DNA of 54,454 nucleotides from Pseudooceanicola nanhaiensis (GCF_020171315.1 NZ_JAIUZP010000018.1:1-54454), one strand, 5' to 3'; shown: positions 23,881 to 32,500, counted from the first letter of the stretch. Numbers and translations are program-made. Notes: generated by a model from the sequence alone, not told the origin.

Positions 23881-25107
23881 TCAGCGCGTGGCAGTGAGGT
23901 TAAGGGAGACCTCGACGTCCTCGGCCACGGTGGAGCCGGGCACAGCCGCGCCGATGCCGAAGTCCTTGCGGTGCAGCGTGAAGCTGGCGGCCATGATGGC
24001 TTGATCGCCTTCGACGGTGAGGTCGAAGGGGAAATCGACCGGCTGTTCGATGCCCTTGAGGGTCAGGGTGCCGCGCGCCTCATAGCCCTCGGCGGTGGTG
24101 AAGAGCGTGCCTTCGTAGACTGCTTCGGGATGGGCCTCGGCATCGAAGTAATCGGCGGCGAGCGCCTGCGGCGTGACCGAGCCAAGGGTCAGCGAGGGGA
24201 TCGGGATGGCGACACGGACATGGCCGCTTTCGCCCTCGCTCACCGTGTCATCGAAGGTGATGTCGGCGGTGAAATTGCCGAACGTGCCGCCGACGCTCTG
24301 GCCGAACTGTACGACGGTCAGGCCGATGGAGCCCTCCTGCACCTGCCAGTTGCCTGTCCCGGCCTGCGGGGCAGAGGCGGTCACCTCGCCCTCGGGGACG
24401 CCCCGGGCGGCAAAGCTGCCATTGGCCGCGCCGACGCCGAAGGCCACGACGAGGATCGCAAGGGCGGCAAGCGCGGGCGCCGTATGGCCGGGCTGGCGGG
24501 CCGAGGCATGGGCGGCCACCGGGCGGCGGGGCAGCATCCGGCGCAGGGTATCGTCGCGGTCGATGACGTGGTGCTTCAGCGCGCCGGCCACATGGGCCAC
24601 GATGGTGCCGAGCAGGACCCATTGCAGCAGTTCATGGGCCGCGCCGAAGAGATGGGCGAGGCTCTCGCTCTGCGGCACGAAGGGCAGGGCCTGACCGAAG
24701 GGCCAGAGGATCGGCGCAAAGCCCGAGGTGGCCGAATGGTGCAGCCAGCCCGCCAGCGGGGTCAGCAGCATGGCGGCATAGAGCAGCCAATGCGCGGTGG
24801 AGGCGAGCAGCGCCTCGGCCTTGCGGTCGCCGTGCAGCAGCCCGGGGTGGGGCTGGATCACGGCCCAGACCAGCCGCAGCGCGGCGGTCAGGAAGGCCAG
24901 CACGCCAAGCGTCTTGTGCAGCGAGAAGATCGTGGCGGCGCGCTCCAGCAGGGCGGCCTGTTCGGCGCCGCTGGCCTGGGCGAACTGGTGCGAGGTGTTC
25001 GCGCCGAGGAACCCGAGCGGGAAGGCGCACAGGATCAGGAAGGCGGTCAGCCAGTGGAAGGTCTTGGCAACACCGCCGTAGCGGTCGGTCGTATTGGCGA
25101 GGGGCAT
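23881..25107 (-). CDS. Cytochrome b561 / YceI fusion protein
   Basis: A 408-aa fusion. Residues about 1-190 form a four-helix cytochrome b561 domain with candidate heme ligands in KTFHWLTAF, SLHKTLGVL, STAHWLLYA, AAHELLQWV and TIVAHVAGAL. A further hydrophobic segment (about 212-232) leads to a periplasmic YceI domain (about 240-408) with GNFTADITFDD and TLTLKGIEQPVDFPF. It probably passes electrons across the inner membrane to or from a molecule held by the YceI barrel. A separate YceI protein is encoded 1 kb away. The start at 25107 is chosen because b561 homology starts there; its ribosome site is weak. Confidence 0.88.
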   Translation of the reverse strand: MPLANTTDRYGGVAKTFHWLTAFLILCAFPLGFLGANTSHQFAQASGAEQAALLERAATIFSLHKTLGVLAFLTAALRLVWAVIQPHPGLLHGDRKAEALLASTAHWLLYAAMLLTPLAGWLHHSATSGFAPILWPFGQALPFVPQSESLAHLFGAAHELLQWVLLGTIVAHVAGALKHHVIDRDDTLRRMLPRRPVAAHASARQPGHTAPALAALAILVVAFGVGAANGSFAARGVPEGEVTASAPQAGTGNWQVQEGSIGLTVVQFGQSVGGTFGNFTADITFDDTVSEGESGHVRVAIPIPSLTLGSVTPQALAADYFDAEAHPEAVYEGTLFTTAEGYEARGTLTLKGIEQPVDFPFDLTVEGDQAIMAASFTLHRKDFGIGAAVPGSTVAEDVEVSLNLTATR

Positions 25108-25268
25108 CGTCGGGGTGCTCCGGGCAAGGATATGGCTGGCCCAAGATATGCTGCCCTGCAGAAAGAGAAATCGCTGCACCCGCACGGCGCCTGTGCGGGA
25201 ATGCGCGAAGAGTTGCAACGTGGGGAGGGGCAGGGTATGCCCCCGCAAAACCAGAAATGGAGGGGCTC

Positions 25269-26210
25269 ATGAGCCGTGCATTCGTGTTTCCGGGGCAAGG
25301 CGCCCAGACCATCGGGATGGGCAAGGCGCTTGCCGATGCCTACCCGGCCGCCAGGGCTGTCTTCGACGAAGTGGACGAGGCGCTCGGCGAGAGCCTGTCC
25401 GCGCTGATCTGGGAGGGCGAGGCCGAGACCCTGACCCTGACCCAGAACGCGCAGCCCGCGCTGATGGCGACCTCGCTGGCCGCGATGCGTGCGCTGGAGG
25501 CCGAGGGTGTGAAGATCACCGATGCGGCCTTCGTCGCGGGCCATTCGCTGGGTGAATATTCCGCACTGGCCGCCGCTGGCGCCCTGTCGATTGCCGATGC
25601 GGCGCGCCTGCTGCGCACCCGCGGCCGCGCCATGCAGGAGGCCGTGCCGGTAGGCGTGGGCGCCATGGCGGCGCTGCTGGGCCTCGACTTCGCCACCGCG
25701 CAGGCCGTGGCCGAGGAGGCCGCACAGGGCGAGGTCTGCCAGGCGGCGAACGACAATGACCCCGGGCAGGTCGTTGTCTCCGGCCACAAGGCGGCCGTGG
25801 AACGTGCGGTGGAGATCGCCAAGGGAAAGGGCGCGAAACGCGCCATGATGCTGCCGGTCTCCGCCCCCTTCCACTGCGCGCTGATGGCGCCTGCCGCCGA
25901 GGTGATGGCCGAGGCCCTCGCCGGTGTCACGCTGAACGCGCCCGCCGTGCCGCTGGTGGCCAACGTGCGCGCCGCCGCCGTGACCGATCCCGCCGAGATC
26001 CGCGCCCTGCTGGTGGAGCAGGTGACTGGTTCGGTCCGCTGGCGCGAGAGCGTGGCCTACATGGCCGGCGAAGGTGTCGGCGAGATCTGGGAGATCGGCG
26101 CGGGCAAGGCGCTGTCGGGCATGGTGCGGCGGATCGCCAAGGAGATCTCCTGCACCGCCGTCGGCACGCCCGAGGACGTGGCCAAGGCCGTCGAGGCGCT
26201 GAAGGGCTGA
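25269..26210 (+). CDS. fabD: Malonyl-CoA:ACP transacylase
   Basis: A 313-aa FabD of usual length. The N-terminal FPGQGAQ, the nucleophile elbow GHSLGE with Ser93, and the catalytic His in PVSAPFHCALM are all present, with Gln in FPGQGAQ for the oxyanion hole. It moves malonyl groups from CoA to ACP to start type II fatty acid elongation. GGAGG six bases upstream selects ATG 25269 over the in-frame ATG at 25257. It heads the block fabD-fabG-acpP-fabF. Confidence 0.96.
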   Translation: MSRAFVFPGQGAQTIGMGKALADAYPAARAVFDEVDEALGESLSALIWEGEAETLTLTQNAQPALMATSLAAMRALEAEGVKITDAAFVAGHSLGEYSALAAAGALSIADAARLLRTRGRAMQEAVPVGVGAMAALLGLDFATAQAVAEEAAQGEVCQAANDNDPGQVVVSGHKAAVERAVEIAKGKGAKRAMMLPVSAPFHCALMAPAAEVMAEALAGVTLNAPAVPLVANVRAAAVTDPAEIRALLVEQVTGSVRWRESVAYMAGEGVGEIWEIGAGKALSGMVRRIAKEISCTAVGTPEDVAKAVEALKG

Positions 26211-26232
26211 ACGCGGCCTGCGGTCTTCGCGG

Positions 26233-26285
26233 GGAGCGCCGGGGGCTTTGCGCCCCCGGACCCCCGCAGGATATTTGAGAACAGT
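26233..26285. repeat. G-rich hairpin plus GGATATTT intergenic element
   Basis: A hairpin (CCGGGGGC at 26239-26246 with GCCCCCGG at 26252-26259) is followed by ACCCCCGCAGGATATTTGAG. A related element lies reversed at 45811-45868 (hairpin, then CCCCCACGGAGTATTTCAGG). Similar hairpin-plus-GGA(T/G)TATTT units are frequent between genes in Rhodobacteraceae, from general recollection. May act as fabD terminator. Confidence 0.6.
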
Positions 26286-26402
26286 GGATGATCGGGAGAC
26301 CGGTCGGGAAATGGGCCGGAGCGTGCTTCGGTTTTGAGATCGGGGGGCGCGCCCCCTGGAACGAGACAGGGGGCCGCGGGCCCTTCGACCGGGAGACATG
26401 AG

Positions 26403-27140
26403 ATGTTTGATCTGACGGGTAAGGCGGCGCTGATCACGGGCGCTTCGGGCGGGATCGGCGGGGCGATTGCCAAGGCGCTGCACGGGGCGGGGGCCACGGT
26501 GGGCCTGTCCGGCACCCGCGAGGCGCCGCTTCAGGAGCTGGCGGCGGAACTGGGCGAACGCGCCCATGTGCTGCCCTGCAACCTCGGTGACGCGGAAGCG
26601 GTCGAGGCGCTGCCGAAGGCCGCCATCGCGGCCATGGGTTCGCTCGATATCCTCGTGAACAACGCGGGCATCACCCGCGACCAGATCTTCATGCGGATGA
26701 GCGACGAGGACTGGCAGAGCGTGCTGGACGTGAACCTGACTTCGGCCATGCGGCTGTGCCGCGGCGTGATGCGCCCGATGATGAAGGCGCGCTGGGGCCG
26801 GATCATCAACATCTCCTCCATCGTGGGGGCCACCGGCAACCCCGGCCAGGTGAACTATGCCGCCGCCAAGGCGGGCATGGTGGGCATGACCAAGTCGATC
26901 GCCTACGAGGTCGCCTCGCGCGGGATCACGGCGAACGCGGTGGCGCCGGGCTTCATCGCCACCGCGATGACCGACAAGCTGAACGACGAGCAGAAGGCCA
27001 AGATCGACGCGCAGATCCCGGCGGGCCGCATGGGCCAGCCCGAGGAGATCGCGGCGGCGGTGCTCTACCTGGCCAGCCCCGAAGCGGGCTATGTCACGGG
27101 CACCACGCTGCATGTGAACGGCGGCATGGCGATGCTCTGA
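26403..27140 (+). CDS. fabG: 3-oxoacyl-ACP reductase
   Basis: A 245-aa SDR of the FabG type. TGASGGIGG (about 12-20) binds NADPH, NNAG is at about 86-89, and the Ser139/Tyr152/Lys156 triad sits in [22 protein letters not shown]. It ends [17 protein letters not shown] as FabG proteins do. It reduces beta-ketoacyl-ACP in each elongation cycle. GGGAG lies about 8 nt before ATG 26403. It stands between fabD and acpP, as in many bacteria, with a 192-bp gap containing a repeat element. Confidence 0.96.
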   Translation: MFDLTGKAALITGASGGIGGAIAKALHGAGATVGLSGTREAPLQELAAELGERAHVLPCNLGDAEAVEALPKAAIAAMGSLDILVNNAGITRDQIFMRMSDEDWQSVLDVNLTSAMRLCRGVMRPMMKARWGRIINISSIVGATGNPGQVNYAAAKAGMVGMTKSIAYEVASRGITANAVAPGFIATAMTDKLNDEQKAKIDAQIPAGRMGQPEEIAAAVLYLASPEAGYVTGTTLHVNGGMAML

Positions 27141-27220
27141 CGGCCCTGGCCGCGGGGCGGGAATCGCCCCGCCGCGGCCCACCGGGCGACCGGGACAACA
27201 GGCATCCGGACGGATGCGCA

Positions 27221-27252
27221 GGGGGCGTTCCAAGGGGCGCCCCCGGCTTTTT
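27221..27252 (+). terminator. Probable fabG terminator
   Basis: GGGGGCG (27221-27227) pairs with CGCCCCC (27238-27244), then GGCTTTTT. Confidence 0.6.
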
Positions 27253-27374
27253 CGGCGGGGCGAAGGCGGATTTGGCGCAGGTTTTCTTTTGCGCCGCTTT
27301 TCAGCCGCTTGCGCCCGCCCGCAAAGGGGGGCAGGCTTGCCGCCGGGGCGGTGCCCCCCATGTTTCGAAAGCGT

Positions 27375-27402
27375 TTGCCTCTCTTCACGCATGTGCTATA
27401 GG
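27375..27402 (+). promoter_or_regulatory. acpP promoter candidate
   Basis: TTGCCT at 27375-27380 and TATAGG at 27397-27402 with 16-nt spacing, inside GTGCTATAGG. About 155 nt upstream of the acpP start, giving a long leader. Confidence 0.5.
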
Positions 27403-27556
27403 CGGCGCAGATTTTGCCGGGGGCGACCTGTTGCGCCGGTCGGTGTCCTGCATCCTGCAGGGTCGGAATCGCCCGCAAGGGCAGCAAATCGCGGCCCCCA
27501 AGGGGGCGAGGGCAAGAAACGGGCCTCAAGGGCCTAACACACGTGAGGAAATGAAA

Positions 27557-27790
27557 ATGAGCGATGTCGCAGACCGCGTGAAGAAGATCGTCGTCGAGCA
27601 TCTGGGCGTTGAAGAGGAAAAGGTGACCGAGAACGCTTCGTTCATCGACGACCTCGGCGCAGACAGCCTCGACACCGTCGAGCTGGTCATGGCCTTCGAA
27701 GAAGAATTCGGGATCGAGATCCCCGATGACGCCGCCGAGACGATCCAGACCTTCGGCGACGCCGTCAAATTCATCAGCGAAGCTGTCTGA
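27557..27790 (+). CDS. acpP: Acyl carrier protein
   Basis: A 77-aa ACP, exactly the family length. It is acidic, with the 4'-phosphopantetheine attachment Ser37 in [12 protein letters not shown]. It carries growing acyl chains for FabD, FabG, FabF and partners. Two ATGs are close together: AGGA at 27546-27549 is 7 nt from ATG 27557 but only 1 nt from ATG 27551, so 27557 is chosen. Confidence 0.97.
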   Translation: MSDVADRVKKIVVEHLGVEEEKVTENASFIDDLGADSLDTVELVMAFEEEFGIEIPDDAAETIQTFGDAVKFISEAV

Positions 27791-27822
27791 TAGATAGATT
27801 TCGTGCACCTTCCGGTGCCGAG

Positions 27823-27851
27823 CGGCCCTTGCCCCTGTCGGGCGAGGGCCG
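27823..27851 (+). terminator. Hairpin after acpP
   Basis: A 12-bp stem (27823-27834 and 27840-27851) with one G-U pair and a 5-nt loop, followed by a weak TTTGCTATT. Probable full or partial terminator. Confidence 0.55.
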
Positions 27852-28083
27852 TTTGCTATTGGAAGGGCCGGTTTCGAAGACTGTCGGCAAGAAGACTGCC
27901 GGGAAGACGACGGGCCACCATGGGCAGGGCCCGGACCGCGCTGAACCGGCGCGACTGAGCTGCGGGGGCGGGCGGAGGACCGCCATCTGACCTCCGCGTG
28001 ATCTGGACGGGCGGCGGCCGCTCTTGCCCCTGTGGGGGCAGGCGGGGTATGAGCGTCGCGACAAGAAGCGAAGGGGCAAACAC

Positions 28084-29343
28084 ATGCGTCGTGTGGTTGT
28101 AACGGGTCTGGGGCTGGTGACGCCGCTGGCCTGCGGGGTCGAGGAAAGCTGGGCACGTCTGCTGGCCGGTCAGTCGGGGGCGGGGACGATCACCCGTTTC
28201 GATGCGAGCCATCTGGCGACGGACTATGCCTGCGAAGTGCCGCATGGCGACGGCACCGACGGTACGTTCAATGCCGATGACTGGATGGAGCCGAAGGAAC
28301 GCCGCAAGGTCGACGACTTCATCCTGTACGGCATGGCCGCCGCCGATCAGGCGGTGAAGGACAGCGGCTGGATGCCCGAGGACGAGGAGAGCCGCTGCCG
28401 CACCGGTGTGCTCATCGGCTCCGGCATCGGTGGCCTGAACTCCATCGCGGACACGGCAGTGCTGATCAAGGAACGCGGCCCCCGGCGGGTGTCGCCCTTC
28501 TTCATCCCCGGCGCACTGATCAACCTGACCTCCGGGCAGGTCTCTATCCGCTACGGCTTCAAGGGCCCGAACCATTCGGTCGTGACTGCCTGTTCGACCG
28601 GCGCGCATGCCATCGGCGACGCGGCCCGTCTGATCCAGTGGGGCGACGCGGACGTGATGATCGCGGGCGGGGCCGAGGCCTCGATCAGCGAGATCGGCAT
28701 CGCGGGCTTCAACGCCTGCAAGGCGCTCTCCACCAAGCGCAAGGACAACCCGCAGGCGGCCAGCCGCCCCTATGACGCGGACCGTGACGGCTTTGTCATG
28801 GGCGAGGGCGCGGGCATCGTCGTGCTGGAGGAATACGAGCACGCGGTGGCACGGGGCGCCAAGATCTATGGCGAATACCTGGGCTACGGGATGTCGGGCG
28901 ATGCCTATCACATCACCGCACCGGCCGAGGATGGCGACGGCGCCTTCCGCTCGATGACGGCCGCGCTGAAACGCGCGGGCATCACCCCGGACCAGGTGGA
29001 TTACATCAACGCCCATGGCACCTCGACCATGGCAGACGTGATCGAACTGGCCGCGGTGGAACGTCTGCTGGGCGATGCCGCCGGCAAGGCGACGATGTCC
29101 TCGACCAAGTCCGCCACCGGCCACCTGCTGGGGGCTGCGGGCGCGATCGAGGCGATCTTCTCGATCCTCGCGATGCGTGATCAGGTCGCACCGCCGACGA
29201 TCAACCTTGACACGCCTGCGGTGGACACGCCGCTGGACCTCGCGCCGAACGTCAAGCGCGAACGGGAAATCAACATCGTCCTGTCCAACAGCTTCGGCTT
29301 TGGCGGGACCAACGCGAGCCTTGTGTTCGGGAAAGTCCGCTGA
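28084..29343 (+). CDS. fabF: 3-oxoacyl-ACP synthase II
   Basis: A 419-aa condensing enzyme (KAS II). The Cys-His-His triad is visible: Cys in VVTACSTGAHAIGDAA, His in YINAHGTSTMADVIE, His in SATGHLLGAAGAIEAIF. The C-terminal NSFGFGGTNASLVF is canonical. It condenses malonyl-ACP with acyl-ACP and adjusts fluidity through long unsaturated chains. AAGGGG lies upstream of ATG 28084. The stop TGA shares its last base with the mltG ATG (29343). Confidence 0.97.
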   Translation: MRRVVVTGLGLVTPLACGVEESWARLLAGQSGAGTITRFDASHLATDYACEVPHGDGTDGTFNADDWMEPKERRKVDDFILYGMAAADQAVKDSGWMPEDEESRCRTGVLIGSGIGGLNSIADTAVLIKERGPRRVSPFFIPGALINLTSGQVSIRYGFKGPNHSVVTACSTGAHAIGDAARLIQWGDADVMIAGGAEASISEIGIAGFNACKALSTKRKDNPQAASRPYDADRDGFVMGEGAGIVVLEEYEHAVARGAKIYGEYLGYGMSGDAYHITAPAEDGDGAFRSMTAALKRAGITPDQVDYINAHGTSTMADVIELAAVERLLGDAAGKATMSSTKSATGHLLGAAGAIEAIFSILAMRDQVAPPTINLDTPAVDTPLDLAPNVKREREINIVLSNSFGFGGTNASLVFGKVR

Positions 29344-30509
29344 TGTGGAAGGCTGTCGCCTCCAACGCCCTGACCCTGCTGATCGTGGCAAGCTTCCTTC
29401 TGGGGGGCATCGTCCTGTGGGGCAAATCGCAATATTCCGATGCCGGTCCGCTGGCGGAGGCGATCTGCGTCCGGGTGCCCTCGGGCGGCAACATGTCCAC
29501 GCTGTCCCGTGACCTGGAAGAGCGCGGCGCCGTGTCGAGCGGCGCCATCTTCCGGATCGGGGCGGATTATTCCGACAAGACCGACGCGCTGAAGGCCGGG
29601 AGCTTCCTGGTGCCGGCGGGGGCCTCGATGGAGTCCATCGTCGATATCGTGACCAGGGGCGGGGCCAACACCTGCGGCAGCGAGATCGTCTATCGCATCG
29701 GTGTGACCCGCTCGACCGTGGAACTGCGCGAGCTGGACCCGGCGACGGCCACCTATGTCGAGCGGGCCGAGTTCGTGCCCGGCACGGACGAGCAGCCCGC
29801 CGAGATCGCGACCGCGATGCAGGACAGCGGCATGCGCTACCGCGTGCTGGTGGCCGAGGGTGTGACCTCCTGGCAGGTGGTGGATTCGCTGAAACGCTTC
29901 TCGCCGATGACCGGCGAAGTGTCGGCGGTTCCGGCGGAGGGGACGCTTGCGCCTTTCAGCTACGAGATCCGCAAGGGCGATGATCGGTTCGACCTGCTGG
30001 TGCGGATGCAGGAACGTCAGAAGACGATCCTTGCCGCCGCATGGGAGAGCCGGGCCGCCGATCTGCCCTTTGACACGCCCGAAGAGGCGCTGGTTCTGGC
30101 CTCGATCATCGAGAAGGAAACCGGCGTTCCGGAGGAGCGGGGCACCGTGGCCAGCGTCTTCGTCAACCGTCTGCGCGAGGGCATGCGCCTGCAGACGGAC
30201 CCGACCGTGATCTATGGCATCACCAAGGGCGAGGGCGTTCTGGGCCGGGGTATCCGGCAGAGCGAACTGCGCGCGGAGACGCCCTACAACACCTACGTGA
30301 TCACGGGCCTGCCGCCGACGCCGATCGCCAACCCCGGTGCCGCCAGCATCGAGGCGGCCGTGAACCCGCCCGAGACGGATTTCCGCTTCTTCGTGGCGGA
30401 TGGGTCCGGTGGTCATGCCTTCTCGCGGACGCTGGAAGAGCATAACGCCAATGTCGCCAAGTGGCGGCAGATCGAGGCGGAGCGCGCGACCCAGTCGAGC
30501 GGTAACTAA
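29343..30509 (+). CDS. mltG: Endolytic murein transglycosylase MltG
   Basis: A 388-aa YceG-like protein. One N-terminal membrane anchor (about 7-28: ASNALTLLIVASFLLGGIVL) precedes a LysM-like region and the catalytic domain. The key motif is SIIEKETGVPEERGTVASVFVNRL with the catalytic Glu, followed by RLQTDPTVIYG and YNTYVITGLPPTPIANPG. It cleaves nascent glycan strands and sets their length. It is translationally coupled to fabF by a TGATG-type overlap. The fabF-mltG pairing is common, and in this family mltG precedes the GTA cluster. Confidence 0.95.
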   Translation: MWKAVASNALTLLIVASFLLGGIVLWGKSQYSDAGPLAEAICVRVPSGGNMSTLSRDLEERGAVSSGAIFRIGADYSDKTDALKAGSFLVPAGASMESIVDIVTRGGANTCGSEIVYRIGVTRSTVELRELDPATATYVERAEFVPGTDEQPAEIATAMQDSGMRYRVLVAEGVTSWQVVDSLKRFSPMTGEVSAVPAEGTLAPFSYEIRKGDDRFDLLVRMQERQKTILAAAWESRAADLPFDTPEEALVLASIIEKETGVPEERGTVASVFVNRLREGMRLQTDPTVIYGITKGEGVLGRGIRQSELRAETPYNTYVITGLPPTPIANPGAASIEAAVNPPETDFRFFVADGSGGHAFSRTLEEHNANVAKWRQIEAERATQSSGN

Positions 30510-30515
30510 CAAGGT

Positions 30516-30547
30516 CTTGCCGGAGGGTTTCTTAACCCTTTGGCAAG
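30516..30547 (+). terminator. Inverted repeat after mltG
   Basis: CTTGCC..GAGGGTT (30516-30529) pairs with AACCCTT..GGCAAG (30534-30547) with one G-U and one unpaired base pair; 4-nt loop. No clean T-run follows, so a weak terminator at best. It ends 10 bases before the GTA promoter candidate. Confidence 0.5.
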
Positions 30548-30557
30548 GCTTGATTTC

Positions 30558-30586
30558 TTGACAGGGCGCGCGGTCTATCGTATAGG
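30558..30586 (+). promoter_or_regulatory. Near-consensus promoter upstream of GTA cluster
   Basis: TTGACA (30558-30563), 17-nt spacer, TATAGG (30581-30586). The -35 box is perfect sigma-70 type. Transcription would start near 30592-30594, immediately before a five-codon ORF and an intrinsic terminator. Confidence 0.65.
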
Positions 30587-30593
30587 TTGTGCC

Positions 30594-30611
30594 ATGCTGG
30601 AGATGATGTGA
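30594..30611 (+). other. Five-codon leaderless mini-ORF (MLEMM)
   Basis: ATG at 30594 to TGA at 30609-30611. The ATG coincides with the predicted transcription start, and the stop ends where the hairpin stem begins. Could be chance; see findings. Confidence 0.3.
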
Positions 30612-30645
30612 AACGGCCCGGGGGCGACCCTGAGGGCCGTTTTTT
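30611..30645 (+). terminator. Intrinsic terminator or attenuator before g1
   Basis: AAACGGCCC (30611-30619) pairs with GGGCCGTTT (30634-30642), with inner GGG/CCC pairing, followed by an uninterrupted T-run to 30645. It is about 50 nt downstream of the predicted promoter and 43 nt upstream of the g1 start. Confidence 0.75.
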
Positions 30646-30687
30646 CATGCTTTGCGCGGGGGTCCCTCAAAAGAAAGGCATGAGCAG

Positions 30688-31023
30688 ATGTCGAATAGAC
30701 CTTCCGAAGAAGAGGGGCTGCGGCTCGACGAGGTGATGGCCTCGATCGAAGCGCAGCTTCTCGCAATGAAGGCGGATCTTGAGGCGCTCGGTGACCGGGT
30801 GCGTACAGGCGACGTTGGAAGCGTGCGGGACGCCACCCGCACGCTTTCGGACATACGGGCGTGGTTGAAACTGGCGCTGGAGACGGAGGAGAAGCTCCAT
30901 GAACGACGAAAGAGGTATCGCGGCGGCGACTGGGAGATCGACATGGACGGGGCGCGGGATACGATCGGGCGCCGCCTGGATCGCCTCCGCGCCGCGGGAT
31001 GTCCAATGCTCGTTTCTGAATGA
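30688..31023 (+). CDS. orfg1: GTA g1, small-terminase-like protein
   Basis: A 111-aa protein starting MSNRPSEEEGLRLDEVMASI. It is rich in charged residues with predicted coiled-coil heptads (about 10-75) and a basic C-terminus. By position (first gene, before the large terminase) and length it matches orfg1 of the Rhodobacter capsulatus GTA, described as a TerS homolog. It would aid the packaging motor; GTA packaging is not sequence-specific. The start is ATG 30688 with AAAGG about 9 nt upstream; an in-frame upstream ATG at 30652 overlaps no ribosome site. It overlaps g2 by 125 bases. Confidence 0.8.
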   Translation: MSNRPSEEEGLRLDEVMASIEAQLLAMKADLEALGDRVRTGDVGSVRDATRTLSDIRAWLKLALETEEKLHERRKRYRGGDWEIDMDGARDTIGRRLDRLRAAGCPMLVSE

Positions 31024-32302
31024 ACTGGCGGAGGGAGAGCTGATGGCTCTCCCTTTTTTGTTCGAGTTCTGGGCCATGGATCACCAGCTGCCCCCGGATG
31101 GGGACTGGCGGACATGGGTGATCATGGGCGGGCGCGGTGCGGGCAAGACCCGGGCCGGGGCCGAATGGGTGCGCGCGCAGGTCGAGGGATCGGGGCCGCG
31201 CGATCCGGGGCGCTGCCGGCGCATCGCCCTTGTGGGCGAAACGGTGGATCAGGTGCGCGAGGTGATGGTTTTCGGCGAGAGCGGTCTGCTGGCCTGTTCA
31301 CCGCCCGACCGGGTGCCGGAGTGGCAGGCGACCCGCAAGCGGCTGGTCTGGCCCAATGGCGCGGTAGCGCAGCTCTTCTCTGCCCATGAGCCCGAGGCCC
31401 TGCGCGGGCCGCAGTTCGATGGCGCCTGGGTCGATGAGCTGGCCAAGTGGAAGAAGGGCCGCGAGACTTGGGACATGCTGCAGTTCGGCTTGCGGCTGGG
31501 AGACGATCCGCGGGTCTGCGTCACCACGACGCCGCGCAACGTGGGCGTGCTGAAGGACCTGCTGCGGATGCCGAGCACGGTGGTGACCTCGGCCCCCACC
31601 GAGGCCAATGCGGCGAACCTCGCGGCGTCCTTCCTGGCCGAGGTGAAAGCCCGCTACGAGGGCACGCGGCTGGGGCGGCAGGAACTGGAGGGCGTGCTGC
31701 TGGAGGACGTGGAGGGCGCGCTCTGGCATACGGCGGCGCTGGAGCGGGCGCGGGTGGATATCCTGCCCGAAATGGACCGCATCGTCGTGGCCGTCGATCC
31801 GCCGGTGACAGGACACGCGGGATCGGACGCCTGCGGGATCGTGGTGGCGGGTGTGACCATGCGCGGCCCGGTGTCGGAGTGGCGCGCCTACGTGCTGGAG
31901 GATGCCTCGGTCACGGCGGCGAGCCCGGCGCAATGGGCACAGGCGGCGATTGCCGCCATGGACCGCCACGGGGCCGAGCGGCTGGTGGCGGAGGTGAACC
32001 AGGGTGGCGACCTGGTGGAGAGCGTGCTGCGGCAGGTCGATCCGCTGGTGCCGGTGCGCAAGGTTCATGCAAGGCGTGGCAAGGCGGCCCGGGCCGAGCC
32101 GGTTGCGGCGCTCTATGAACAGGGGCGGGTGCGCCACGCGCGGGGGCTGGGCGTGCTGGAGGAGCAGATGTGCGCCATGACGACCGGGGGCTTTCAGGGG
32201 CGGGGGAGTCCGGACCGGGTGGATGCGCTCGTCTGGGCGCTGCATGAGCTGATGATCCTGCCCGCGCAGAGCTGGCAGCAGCCCATGGTGCGCTCGCTGT
32301 GA
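30899..32302 (+). CDS. orfg2: GTA g2, large terminase (TerL) DNA packaging ATPase
   Basis: A 467-aa terminase. Walker A is GGRGAGKT (about 77-84), Walker B-like FDGAWVDELAKW lies near 180, and a C-terminal nuclease domain has acidic positions including AVDPPVTG and VNQGGDLVE. ALPFLFEFWAMDHQLPP near the start is typical of GTA TerL. The ATG at 30899 has a strong GGAGGAG seven bases upstream, but homology becomes clear only from about residue 28 (WIASAPRDVQ), so the first ~27 residues, overlapping g1, are less certain. It packages host DNA into GTA heads. Confidence 0.95.
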   Translation: MNDERGIAAATGRSTWTGRGIRSGAAWIASAPRDVQCSFLNELAEGELMALPFLFEFWAMDHQLPPDGDWRTWVIMGGRGAGKTRAGAEWVRAQVEGSGPRDPGRCRRIALVGETVDQVREVMVFGESGLLACSPPDRVPEWQATRKRLVWPNGAVAQLFSAHEPEALRGPQFDGAWVDELAKWKKGRETWDMLQFGLRLGDDPRVCVTTTPRNVGVLKDLLRMPSTVVTSAPTEANAANLAASFLAEVKARYEGTRLGRQELEGVLLEDVEGALWHTAALERARVDILPEMDRIVVAVDPPVTGHAGSDACGIVVAGVTMRGPVSEWRAYVLEDASVTAASPAQWAQAAIAAMDRHGAERLVAEVNQGGDLVESVLRQVDPLVPVRKVHARRGKAARAEPVAALYEQGRVRHARGLGVLEEQMCAMTTGGFQGRGSPDRVDALVWALHELMILPAQSWQQPMVRSL

Positions 32303-32500
32303 GGGCCCTGTCGAGCGGGCTTTGAGACGCGCCGTCCGGCGAGGGGCGCGGGCGGCGCGCCGAGGTGTTGCAGGGCACCGCACGGCGGTCTCAACCGTCC
32401 TTAACGCCTTCTGCGCATTCTCTCTCGCACAGGCCGCGGTGCAAGCGGTCGGAGGGAGGCGCGGGAGGCCGCGTCGGGCAGTTTCCAACCGGAGGGGCGC

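Larger units (their letters stand above)
27141..27556. other. fabG-acpP intergenic region
   Basis: 416 bases. Contains a short hairpin (27202-27217), a likely fabG terminator (27221-27252) and an acpP promoter candidate (27375-27402). No gene is supported. Confidence 0.5.
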
